Below, one piece after another: positions 34,325 through 41,980 of a stretch of DNA of 64,000 bases. Source of the DNA: Piscinibacter sp047600445 (GTDB lineage: Bacteria > Pseudomonadota > Gammaproteobacteria > Burkholderiales > Burkholderiaceae_C); assembly GCF_047600445.1 (NCBI RefSeq), contig NZ_JASGKT010000001.1:1-64000 (forward strand). The letters are read 5' to 3'. Each line of letters opens with the position of its first letter. Within the stretch, counting starts at the first letter, position 1. The notes beneath the pieces were generated by a model. That model searched no databases. It saw only the letters and a program-made list of their open reading frames with translations, and was not told where the DNA came from. The position numbers and the translations under genes are program-made.

Positions 34325-35557
34325 TCAGAGTGCGGGCATCGCGCAGCCGATCTCGGCCTTGCTGCCGAACGCCGCCTCCGTCTCGGCGGCGCTGGCCGAC
34401 GTGTCCTTCAGCACGTCGAAGTAGTCCCACTTGTCGGCGACCTTGGACTTCACCTTCACGATGACCGCCGGGCGCACGAGCTGGTGGTCCCACTCGCGGA
34501 AGTAGAACGGGAACGCGCCCTCGGCGTTCTTCCACTTCTCCAGCGACTCGACGATGGCCTTCGGCTGGGTGGACTTCGCGGCGTTGATCGACTCGAGCAG
34601 CGATCGCATGGCGATCCAGCCCGACCACGACTTGTCGGAAGGCGGCTTGCCGTACTTCTTCGTGAAGTCGGCCGTGAAGCGCTTCTCCGCCGCCGTGTTC
34701 CTCGCGTCGTTGTAGTACCACGGCTTGATGTAGATGCCGGTGGACGCCTGGGGCCCCACATCCCAGAAATCGGTATCGGTGACTGCGACGGCGACGAAGG
34801 GAATCTTCTCGCGCATGCCCATCTCGTTCCATTGCTTCAGGAAGTTCGAGAAGTCACCGCCGACCAGGCCACCGACGATGACGTCGGGCTTGGCCTGGCG
34901 GATCTTCAGGATGTACGAGCTGTAGTCCGCCGTGTTGACCGGCACCTCGTCGACGCCGACTTCGGTCAGGCCGTTCTCCTTCAGCATCGAGCGCGACGCG
35001 CGCAGGATGTCCTGCCCGAAGGCGTACGACGCGGTGATGAAGTAGACCTTCTTGCCGAGTTGCCCCACATAAGGCATCAGGCCGCGCATCTGCACCGGCA
35101 CCGTGGCCTGGGTGCGGAAGGTGTAGCGGCTGCAGCTCTTGCCGGTGATGTCGCTGGCGGCCGCGCCCGGCAGGATCAAGGGGATCTTCTCGCGGTTGGC
35201 CACGCTCATCATCGCCAGCGCCGACGAGCTGTAGTTGCCGCCCACGACGGCGACGACCTTGTTCTCGTCGATCAGCTTCTGCATGTTCTGCTGCGACACC
35301 TGGGGGTTCGGCTCGTCCAGCCAGACCAGCTCGATGGGGCGGCCCAGCACCTTGCCGCCCGCCTGCTCGACGGCGAACTCGCTGCCGCGCTGCAGGTATT
35401 CGCCGATGGCCGCGCCGGGGCCTTGCTTGGCGTAGATCAGGCCGATGCGGACGGGCCCGGTTTCCTGGGCCATGGCACCGAAGCCGAGCGCCAGGCCGGC
35501 GCCCAGCGCCGCCAGGTCGCGGCGACGGATGAACTTCAAGAAATTGCGCGAGGTCAT
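34325..35557 (-). CDS. Branched-chain-type ABC transporter substrate-binding protein
   Basis: 410 residues of the type I periplasmic binding fold (VRIGLIYAKQGPGAAIGEYL, VVAVVGGNYSSSALAM, YAFGQDILRASRSML). The N terminus RRRDLAALGAGLALGFGAMA is an export signal with an arginine run, possibly Tat-type. The ATG at 35557 has AGGAGA upstream. It is the first gene of the nine-gene operon 25449-35557 and follows the LysR-type promoter at 35635-35701. In catabolic operons such proteins commonly bind aromatic or alicyclic acids; the ligand is unknown. Confidence 0.92.
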   Translation of the reverse strand: MTSRNFLKFIRRRDLAALGAGLALGFGAMAQETGPVRIGLIYAKQGPGAAIGEYLQRGSEFAVEQAGGKVLGRPIELVWLDEPNPQVSQQNMQKLIDENKVVAVVGGNYSSSALAMMSVANREKIPLILPGAAASDITGKSCSRYTFRTQATVPVQMRGLMPYVGQLGKKVYFITASYAFGQDILRASRSMLKENGLTEVGVDEVPVNTADYSSYILKIRQAKPDVIVGGLVGGDFSNFLKQWNEMGMREKIPFVAVAVTDTDFWDVGPQASTGIYIKPWYYNDARNTAAEKRFTADFTKKYGKPPSDKSWSGWIAMRSLLESINAAKSTQPKAIVESLEKWKNAEGAFPFYFREWDHQLVRPAVIVKVKSKVADKWDYFDVLKDTSASAAETEAAFGSKAEIGCAMPAL

Positions 35558-35634
35558 GTTGTCTCCTGTTGTTGTGCGATGGTTGCGAGTGGAAATCAGC
35601 ACTGCAGGCGTCGCGGAGGAAGGGGGCGCGTTCG

Positions 35635-35701
35635 AGTGTAGGAAGTGCCTCGTGCGCGGAGAACTACTGTTTTCCGACGCCCGTCATAGCGCAGCCTTAT
35701 G
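35635..35701 (-). promoter_or_regulatory. LysR-type promoter A (transporter operon)
   Basis: Minus-strand order: dyad CATAAGGCTGCGCTATG (35701-35685; T-N11-A core), then the inverted repeat GGAAAACAGTAGTTCTCC (35675-35658), a weak -35 TTCTCC within it, a 17-base spacer and -10 TACACT (35640-35635). The T-N11-A centre lies about 65 bases before the predicted start and the second repeat overlaps -35, the standard recognition/activation site layout of LysR regulators. The same layout recurs at 39027-39093 and 40917-40983. Confidence 0.75.
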
Positions 35702-35732
35702 TGTCGTCATCGCGCCCGTCCTTTGCGCGGAC

Positions 35733-37511
35733 TCAGGGGCGATGCGGCTTGCCGAAGGCCGGTTCCTTGAAGGGAATCGGCGGCAGTTGCCAGGTGCCGG
35801 TCGACGGCGGCCTGACCTCGGCGTCGACATGCACGTCGATCACGCAGGGCCGCTTGTTGCGCAGCGCCAGCTCGACGGCCTGGCCCAGGTCCTGCGGGCG
35901 GGTGACGGTCATGCCGTCCGCGCCGCACGCGCGGGCCCAGGCGGCGAAGTCCGGGTTGTAGCGCTCGCCGCTGCTGCCCTTGTAGAAGGCGGTTCCGATC
36001 TCGCGGCCATCGAACAGGCCGTATTGCAGATCCCGGATCGCGCCCCAGGCGAAGTTGTTCCAGATGATCCAGACGACCGGCAGGTTGTACTCGACCGCGG
36101 TGCACAGCACGTACGGCGCCATCGTGAAGCCGCCGTCGCCCACCACGGCCACGCACGGCCTGTCCGGGGCGGCCAGTTGCGCGCCCATCACGCCGCAGAC
36201 GCCGAAGCCCATCGACGAATAGCCCCAGCTGTTCAGCATGCTCTGCGGCCGCTGCGGGCGCCAGAACTGCATGAACCAGTTGTGGTGTACGCCGGAGTCC
36301 AGCGAGAGGATGACGTCGCGCGGCAGGGTCTTCTGCAAGGTGCCGACGACGAACTCGGGGCGAAGCGGGCTGGTGGAGTCCTCGAAGTGCGGCCGCACGA
36401 AGGACTCCCACTCCCGCACCCAGCCCTTCACTTCGTCGCGCCACGGCGCGTAGCGCGGCGCCTGCACCGCCGTCTGGGCGCGCAGCGCGCTCAGCAACTG
36501 GCGAACGAACACCTTGGCGTCGGCCACGATGCCCAGCGTGGTGGCGTAGTTGCGCCCCAGCTCCTGCGGGTCGATGTCGACATGCACCAGCTTCGTGGTC
36601 GGGAAGTTCCACGAGTAGCCGGGAAGCCAGGTCGACGACGACCGGTCGTCGAAGCGCGTGCCCACCGTGATCACCAGATCGGCATGGCGGCCGGCCTGGT
36701 TCGCGGGGTAGGCGCCGTTGCGGCCGATGAAGCCCAGCGTGAGCGGGTCATCCGCCGGCACGCAGCCCATGCCGTTGGGCGAGGTGATCACCGGCAGGCC
36801 GAGCGAAGCCTGCAGCTCCGCGAGCTCGGGGCCGGCCTCGGACAGCGTGGCGCCGTGGCCGATGAACAGCACCGGCTTGTGCGCCGCGGCCAACAGGTCC
36901 ACCACCGCCCGGATGTCGTCGTCGTTGGCGCCCGGGCGATGCGGGCGGTCCAGGTGCGACGCGGGCGGCAGCTCGACGTCGGCCTCCTCCTGGAACACGT
37001 TGTACGGAACGTCCATGTTCACCGGCCCGGGCCGGCCGGTCACCATGGTGTCCAGCGCCTGGCGCAGCGCCAGCGGCAGCATGTCCACGCGCGTCGGCTG
37101 GAAGGCGCGCTTGACGACGGGTCGCATCACCTGCGCGAAGTCCGCCTGGTTGTGCTTGTACAGCTCCTGGAACGGCGCGCGGTTGTGCTGAGAGGTCGGC
37201 ACGTTGGCCGTGATCGCCAGGAACGCCGACGAGTCGGACAGCGCGGTGGCCAGCGACATCACCATGTTCGCCGAGCCCGGCCCGGTGGAGGTGAGCGTGG
37301 CCACCGGCCGGTGCTTCACGCGGAAGTAGGCATCGGCCATGTGGCCCGCGCACTGCTCGTGGCGGGGCGAGATCAACTGCAGCCGGTCGCGCACGTCGTA
37401 CAGCGCATCGAGGATGCCCACGTTGCCGTGGCCGCAGATGCCGAAGACGTACGGCACCTTCTCCTTCACCAGCGTCTCGGCGATCAGTCGACCGCCCTTC
37501 ATCGTCGTCAT
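35733..37511 (-). CDS. Thiamine-diphosphate-dependent enzyme (acetolactate synthase-like)
   Basis: 592 residues with the three domains of the decarboxylase/carboligase superfamily. The activating Glu is Glu52 in SPRHEQCAGHMADAY; the ThDP/Mg motif is GDGGFTMAPYVLCTAVEY...WNN in the C-terminal domain. ATG 37511 has GGAG six bases upstream (a second Met follows two codons later). It is co-oriented with the aldehyde dehydrogenase gene 17 bases upstream, so a 2-oxo acid decarboxylation giving an aldehyde that is then oxidised is a reasonable guess; carboligation is equally possible. It lacks obvious features of biosynthetic acetolactate synthase context (no ilvN). Confidence 0.88.
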   Translation of the reverse strand: MTTMKGGRLIAETLVKEKVPYVFGICGHGNVGILDALYDVRDRLQLISPRHEQCAGHMADAYFRVKHRPVATLTSTGPGSANMVMSLATALSDSSAFLAITANVPTSQHNRAPFQELYKHNQADFAQVMRPVVKRAFQPTRVDMLPLALRQALDTMVTGRPGPVNMDVPYNVFQEEADVELPPASHLDRPHRPGANDDDIRAVVDLLAAAHKPVLFIGHGATLSEAGPELAELQASLGLPVITSPNGMGCVPADDPLTLGFIGRNGAYPANQAGRHADLVITVGTRFDDRSSSTWLPGYSWNFPTTKLVHVDIDPQELGRNYATTLGIVADAKVFVRQLLSALRAQTAVQAPRYAPWRDEVKGWVREWESFVRPHFEDSTSPLRPEFVVGTLQKTLPRDVILSLDSGVHHNWFMQFWRPQRPQSMLNSWGYSSMGFGVCGVMGAQLAAPDRPCVAVVGDGGFTMAPYVLCTAVEYNLPVVWIIWNNFAWGAIRDLQYGLFDGREIGTAFYKGSSGERYNPDFAAWARACGADGMTVTRPQDLGQAVELALRNKRPCVIDVHVDAEVRPPSTGTWQLPPIPFKEPAFGKPHRP

Positions 37512-37528
37512 TGTCTGCTCCGTGGTTC

Positions 37529-38965
37529 TCAGACGGTCAGCGTGATCAAGCGCTCTTCGCTCATCTCCCGCATGGCGTACCGCGGGCCTTCGTGCCCGAA
37601 GCCCGAGTCCTTCGCGCCGCCGTAGGGCATCAGGTCGACGCGCGAGCTCGAGGTCTCGTTGATGTGCACGCCGCCGACGTGCAGGCGCCGCGCGGCCTGG
37701 AAGGCGGCGTCGAGCCGATTCGTGAACAGGCCGGTCGCCAGCCCGTACGGCGTGGCGTTGACGCGGGCGACCGCCTCGTCCAGCGTGTCGAAGGGCACGA
37801 TGGACATCACCGGGCCGAAGACCTCGCAGCAGCCGACCGACATCCGCTCGGTGATGCCGGCCAGCAGCGTCGGGGGCACCACCGCGTTGCGTCGCGCGCC
37901 GCCGGCCAGGCGGCGGGCGCCCGACGCCACCGCCTCCTCGATCCAGCGCTCGATGCGCTCGGCCGCGGCCAGGCTGATCACCGGGCCGACCTGCGTGGCA
38001 GGGTCGCGCGGGTCGCCGTACGGCAGCGCCTGCACCTGCCGCGCCAGGCGCTCCTCGACCTCGGCCAGGCGCCCGCGCTGGACCAGCAGCATCTGGACCG
38101 ACGTGCACACCTGACCGGCCTTGCGGTAGGCGGCCGCCGTCACCTTGGGCAATGCGACGTCGAGGTTGGCGTCGTCGCAAAGGATCGTGAAGGCGATGCT
38201 GCCGAGTTCCATCTGGGTCCGGCGCAGTCCGGCGCGCTGCTGGATCGACCGGCCCACCTCCGTGCTGCCGGTGAAGGCGAAGAAGCGCACCGCCGGCTCG
38301 TCGAGCAACCACGAGGCAACGTCGGCGCCGCCGTGCAGCACGGTCATCAGGCCGGGGGGAAGGCCGGCCTCCAGCAGCACCTCCGCCATCAGGTTCGCCG
38401 GCGTGGGCGTGTGGGTCGACGGCTTCAGCACCACGGCGTTGCCGGCCGCGAGCGCGGGCGCGACCTTGTGGGCCACCGTGTTGAGCGGCGCATTGAACGG
38501 CGTGATCGCGCACACCACGCCGAGTGGAACGCGCATCGTGAAGCCGAGCCGCCCGGCCTGCTGCGGCGCGCCTTCCAGGGGCACCATCTCGCCGACGACG
38601 CGGCGCGCCTCTTCCGCCGAAAGGTGAAAGGTCTGGATGCACCGCTTGAGTTCGCCCTGCGCATCGGCCAGCGTGAAGCCGGCTTCGGCCTGCAGCGCCT
38701 TGACGAAGCGCTCGCCGTCCCGCTCGATCAGCAAGGCCGCGCGTTCCAGGACCGCTCCGCGCTCGTAGGCCGCCCGGCCGTCGGCGGCGAAGGCGCGCTG
38801 CGCCGCCGCCACCGCGGCGCCGACCTGCTCGCGCGACGGCAACTGCAGGCGCGCGCAGGCCTCGAGGCGATACTTGTCCAGCACGGCCGTCTGGGCTGCG
38901 CCGGAGACCCAGTTGCCGTCGATGAGCAGGCGGACTTCGGGCAGCGAAGCGGAGAGTTCGGTCAT
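37529..38965 (-). CDS. NAD(P)-dependent aldehyde dehydrogenase
   Basis: 478 residues. Catalytic Cys287 in GQVCTS, general base Glu253 in MELGSIAF, oxyanion Asn158 in TPFNAPLN and cofactor Lys181 in VLKPSTHTP are all present. The sequence is nearest in style to the lactaldehyde/glyceraldehyde-3-phosphate (non-phosphorylating) dehydrogenase branch. The start has AAGGAA upstream. It is first in a two-gene unit with the ThDP enzyme, behind LysR-type promoter B. Confidence 0.92.
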   Translation of the reverse strand: MTELSASLPEVRLLIDGNWVSGAAQTAVLDKYRLEACARLQLPSREQVGAAVAAAQRAFAADGRAAYERGAVLERAALLIERDGERFVKALQAEAGFTLADAQGELKRCIQTFHLSAEEARRVVGEMVPLEGAPQQAGRLGFTMRVPLGVVCAITPFNAPLNTVAHKVAPALAAGNAVVLKPSTHTPTPANLMAEVLLEAGLPPGLMTVLHGGADVASWLLDEPAVRFFAFTGSTEVGRSIQQRAGLRRTQMELGSIAFTILCDDANLDVALPKVTAAAYRKAGQVCTSVQMLLVQRGRLAEVEERLARQVQALPYGDPRDPATQVGPVISLAAAERIERWIEEAVASGARRLAGGARRNAVVPPTLLAGITERMSVGCCEVFGPVMSIVPFDTLDEAVARVNATPYGLATGLFTNRLDAAFQAARRLHVGGVHINETSSSRVDLMPYGGAKDSGFGHEGPRYAMREMSEERLITLTV

Positions 38966-39026
38966 CGTGGTTCCTTCGGTCCACTGGAGCCCGCGCTCGC
39001 AGAGGTCATCCGATCCATGGCGACGC

Positions 39027-39093
39027 AGTGTAGGAACCGCTCCACGCGTGGAGAACTACTGTTTTCCGAGGCCTGCCATAGCGGCGGCTTATG
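39027..39093 (-). promoter_or_regulatory. LysR-type promoter B (aldehyde dehydrogenase/ThDP enzyme)
   Basis: Dyad CATAAGCCGCCGCTATG (39093-39077), inverted repeat GGAAAACAGTAGTTCTCC (39067-39050, identical to promoter A over all 18 bases), 17-base spacer, -10 TACACT (39032-39027). Over about 80 bases the region aligns with promoter A without gaps, including AGTGTAGGAA at the -10 end and GCATCGCGC at the far end. Confidence 0.75.
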
Positions 39094-39143
39094 CGTGCCG
39101 GCATCGCGCGCGCCGAAGGATCAATGTTCCATGGCGCTATGCG

Positions 39144-40856
39144 CTATCGCGCATCGAGCGGAGGCAGTCCGAGTGCATGCCGCGCCGCGATCACGCCGAA
39201 GACCAGCGCCGGGCCGAGCGTGATGCCCGGCCCCGGGTAGGCCCCGTTCATCACGGAGTGCATGTCGTTCCCGCACGCGTACAAGCCCGGAATCGGCGAC
39301 TGGTCCGGACGCAGGACGCGGGCGTGCTCGTCGGTGAGCAGTCCCGCGGACATGCCCAGGTCCGCCGGCGCCACGCTCACCGCGTAGAACGGCCCCTGCT
39401 CGATCGGCGCGACGCAGGGGTTGGGCCCGTGGTCGGCATCGCCCAGGTGGCGCTGGTAGATGTTCTCGCCGCGCCCGAATTCGGTGTCCCGCCCGTTGCG
39501 CGCATCGAGGTTGTAGGCCGTCACGGTGGCAACGAAGCGCTCGACCGGCACGCCGATTTCCCTTGCCAGCGCTTCCAGCGTGTCGCCCCGCTTCAGATAG
39601 CCGCAGGCGAGGTCGGCCCGGGTGGTCAGGGCGAATGGCCGCACCCGGCCGAGGCCGTACTTCCACAAGAAGCGCCGATCGCAGATCAGCCAAGCCGGTA
39701 TGGCGCTTTCGGCGCGGCGCAACTGGGCACGCACGAACTCGTGATAGGAGACCGCCTCGTTGACGAAGCGGCGCCCCGCCGCATCGACCGCGATCAGCCC
39801 GGGCTTGGCGCGATCCGTCACGGTGTGGGGAAACAAGGCCGTGGCGCCATCGTCCCGCTGCCAGGACGAGGTAGGCACCCAGAAGGCCAGGGCGTCGTCG
39901 ACCCCGCTCGCCGCAGCGCTCCGGGCCGCGCCGCACTGGAGCGCGAGACGCATGCCGCTGCGCGGAGCGCCAGACGCGATCGTGGCCGACCGATCGCCTG
40001 CGGCAGCGGGCACGTAGTCGCGCCGCAAGGCGGCGTCGTGCGACATGCCGCCCGTCGCCAGCACCACGCCGGCCCCTGGGCGGGCGACTCCGCCTGGATC
40101 ATCGCCGCGCCGCCATTGCACGCCTGCGACCCGACCCTCTTCGACCAGGAGACGCTCGACCCGCGCACCCCGAACGATCGTGACGCCGAGATCGAGCGCC
40201 GACTTGAACAATCGCGCGACGAGCGCGTTGCCCAGCACCAGCGTCGTCCCCCGGTGAGCACGAACCCTTTGCAAGGCATAGCGGGCCAGCAGCTTGCCGA
40301 CGTGCCAGGCCGCCGGGATCGAGCGACCAGCCTTGCGCAGCTTGGGGATGTCCTCGCGGCTGATCATCATGCCGCCGAACAGCATGAACTCGGGCAGCGG
40401 GTCGCGCAGGTGCGCGAACTCGCCCCCCAGTTCGCGGCCGTCGAACGCGACGGGCTCGAGCACGCGGCCGCCCGCCGTGGCGCCAGGCAGGTCGGGGTAG
40501 TAGTCGGGGTAGCGGCGCACCGGTTGCAGTCTCAGCAAGGTGTGCTGCTCGAGGTGGCGGACCACCGCATCGCCTTGATCGACGAAGGCCCGCATGCGCG
40601 GGTCGCCGGGCGCACCCGGTACGGTGGCCTGCAGGTATGTCAGGGCCAGGGCGCGGCTGTCTTCGACGCCGACCGAGCCCATCTTGTGGTTGGCCGGCAC
40701 CCACACCATCCCGCCCGACACGGCCGTGGTGCCGCCGATGCGGTCGGTGTGCTCCAGCAGCAGCACGCGGGCACCCGCCGCCGCGGCAGCGCAAGCCGCG
40801 GCAAGGCCGGCAGCGCCCGAACCGATCACGACGAGATCAGGTTCCTTGTGTTCCAT
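39144..40856 (-). CDS. 3-ketosteroid-dehydrogenase-like FAD flavoprotein
   Basis: 570 residues, the typical size of the KstD-like branch of the fumarate reductase flavoprotein family. N-terminal LVVIGSGAAGLAAACAAAAA with LLLEHTDRIGGTTAVSGGMV; C-terminal GLYACGNDMHSVMNGAYPGP and GITLGPALVFGVIAARHA complete the FAD site. It probably introduces or removes a C=C bond next to a carbonyl. Substrate unknown; no other steroid-catabolism gene is seen in the window. It has its own LysR-type promoter (C) directly upstream. Confidence 0.85.
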   Translation of the reverse strand: MEHKEPDLVVIGSGAAGLAAACAAAAAGARVLLLEHTDRIGGTTAVSGGMVWVPANHKMGSVGVEDSRALALTYLQATVPGAPGDPRMRAFVDQGDAVVRHLEQHTLLRLQPVRRYPDYYPDLPGATAGGRVLEPVAFDGRELGGEFAHLRDPLPEFMLFGGMMISREDIPKLRKAGRSIPAAWHVGKLLARYALQRVRAHRGTTLVLGNALVARLFKSALDLGVTIVRGARVERLLVEEGRVAGVQWRRGDDPGGVARPGAGVVLATGGMSHDAALRRDYVPAAAGDRSATIASGAPRSGMRLALQCGAARSAAASGVDDALAFWVPTSSWQRDDGATALFPHTVTDRAKPGLIAVDAAGRRFVNEAVSYHEFVRAQLRRAESAIPAWLICDRRFLWKYGLGRVRPFALTTRADLACGYLKRGDTLEALAREIGVPVERFVATVTAYNLDARNGRDTEFGRGENIYQRHLGDADHGPNPCVAPIEQGPFYAVSVAPADLGMSAGLLTDEHARVLRPDQSPIPGLYACGNDMHSVMNGAYPGPGITLGPALVFGVIAARHALGLPPLDAR

Positions 40857-40916
40857 CGTCTGCGCAGAACTCGAGAGCGCCGTCCCTTGTGCTTCCATGC
40901 CTCGTCGGCGGGGCCG

Positions 40917-40983
40917 ACTGTAGGCCGGGACCGCGGGGCCGACGACTACCGTTTTCCGATTGCAGCCATCGCGCCGGCATATG
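40917..40983 (-). promoter_or_regulatory. LysR-type promoter C (flavoprotein gene)
   Basis: Dyad CATATGCCGGCGCGATG (40983-40967; T-N11-A core), then GGAAAACGGTAGTCGTCG (a weakened form of the second repeat, 40957-40940), 17-base spacer, -10 TACAGT (40922-40917). The distance from the -10 element to the dyad is exactly 50 bases, as in promoters A and B. Confidence 0.65.
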
Positions 40984-41008
40984 CCTGCCGAGGCGAGGGC
41001 ACCCGCCC

Positions 41009-41959
41009 TCACCGCCCGTCGAAGAACTCCCACATCACGTCGTTCGCCGAGATCGCCTTCGACGACTCGCCGCCGCGCTTGCGCCGGGCGCCGGGCCACG
41101 AGTGGCCGCCGCTTTCGGTGACGCAGAGCGCGACCTTCGTCCCGCCGGCGCACGGCGCGTGGCGGTCGCAGTAGGCGCCGGGGACTTCCAGCACGCGCTG
41201 GGGCCCGACCGGGCAGCGGTCGCGCTCGACCCAGCGCGCGATCGTCGCCGGCACCGCGGTGAAGCCGGTCACCTGGCGGCGCCTGCTCTTCTCCCCCAGG
41301 CCACCGTCGAACGGCACGTGGTCGTCGTCGCGCGCGTGGATCTGCAGCACCGAGACCGGCCGCTGCGGGCTGCAGGCGACGGTGTTGTCGGTCCCGGCCA
41401 CGGCGGCGACGGCGCGGAACACGTCCGGGGCCTCGCAGGCCAGCCGGTGCGCCATCATCCCGCCGTTCGACATGCCGGTGGCGTAGACGCGCTCCGGGTC
41501 GATCTTCAACTGCCGCTTCAGGTTCGAGACGACGAGCCGGATGAAGCCGACGTCGTCGATGTTCTTTTCCTTCGCCTGGCCGCAGCAGCGACCGGCGTTC
41601 CAGGTCGCGAGCTCGTCGCCCAGCGCGCCGACGCCGTTCGGGAAGACGACGACGAAGCCGGTGCGGTCCGACTTGGAGATCTGGCCGTAGCGTTCCTCGG
41701 ACGCCTGGTATTCCATGTTGCCGCCGCCGCCGTGCATCGAGACCAGCAGCGGCAGCGGCTTCGACAGGTCGACGCCCGGCGGCACGTGCACCCGGTACTT
41801 GCGCGCCAGGCCGCCGTGCCGCACCGTGTAGCGGTAGTCGCCCGCCTGCGTGATCGGCGCGGTGGCATCGGCCGGGGGAACCGCCCCCATGGCCGCGGCG
41901 GCGGCCAGCGCCAGCAGCGCGGCGCCGATGGTGTGGATGCGTGACCCGGTTCCGCTCAT
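41009..41959 (-). CDS. Secreted alpha/beta-hydrolase, PHB depolymerase/feruloyl esterase-like
   Basis: 316 residues with an N-terminal signal sequence (IGAALLALAAAAAMGAVPPADA). The esterase core (LpqC/CE1-like) has the oxyanion region LLVSMHGGGGN, nucleophile Ser164 in ATGMSNGGMMAHR, an acidic region HARDDDHVP and His286 in GGHSWPG. Relatives cut poly-3-hydroxybutyrate oligomers or hydroxycinnamate esters outside the cell. It starts 21 bases after the trpE stop codon on the same strand, so it may be read from the trpE transcript; an independent role in releasing a substrate for the catabolic block is a guess. Confidence 0.85.
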   Translation of the reverse strand: MSGTGSRIHTIGAALLALAAAAAMGAVPPADATAPITQAGDYRYTVRHGGLARKYRVHVPPGVDLSKPLPLLVSMHGGGGNMEYQASEERYGQISKSDRTGFVVVFPNGVGALGDELATWNAGRCCGQAKEKNIDDVGFIRLVVSNLKRQLKIDPERVYATGMSNGGMMAHRLACEAPDVFRAVAAVAGTDNTVACSPQRPVSVLQIHARDDDHVPFDGGLGEKSRRRQVTGFTAVPATIARWVERDRCPVGPQRVLEVPGAYCDRHAPCAGGTKVALCVTESGGHSWPGARRKRGGESSKAISANDVMWEFFDGR

Positions 41960-41980
41960 GAGCCCAGCGTGCCGCTGCCG

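Noticed and set aside
20531..41980. Mobile-element ends or attachment sites at the edges of the catabolic block
   Set aside because: No tRNA gene at either edge, no transposase or integrase, and no long direct or inverted repeat was recognised by eye, so the mode of insertion was left open.
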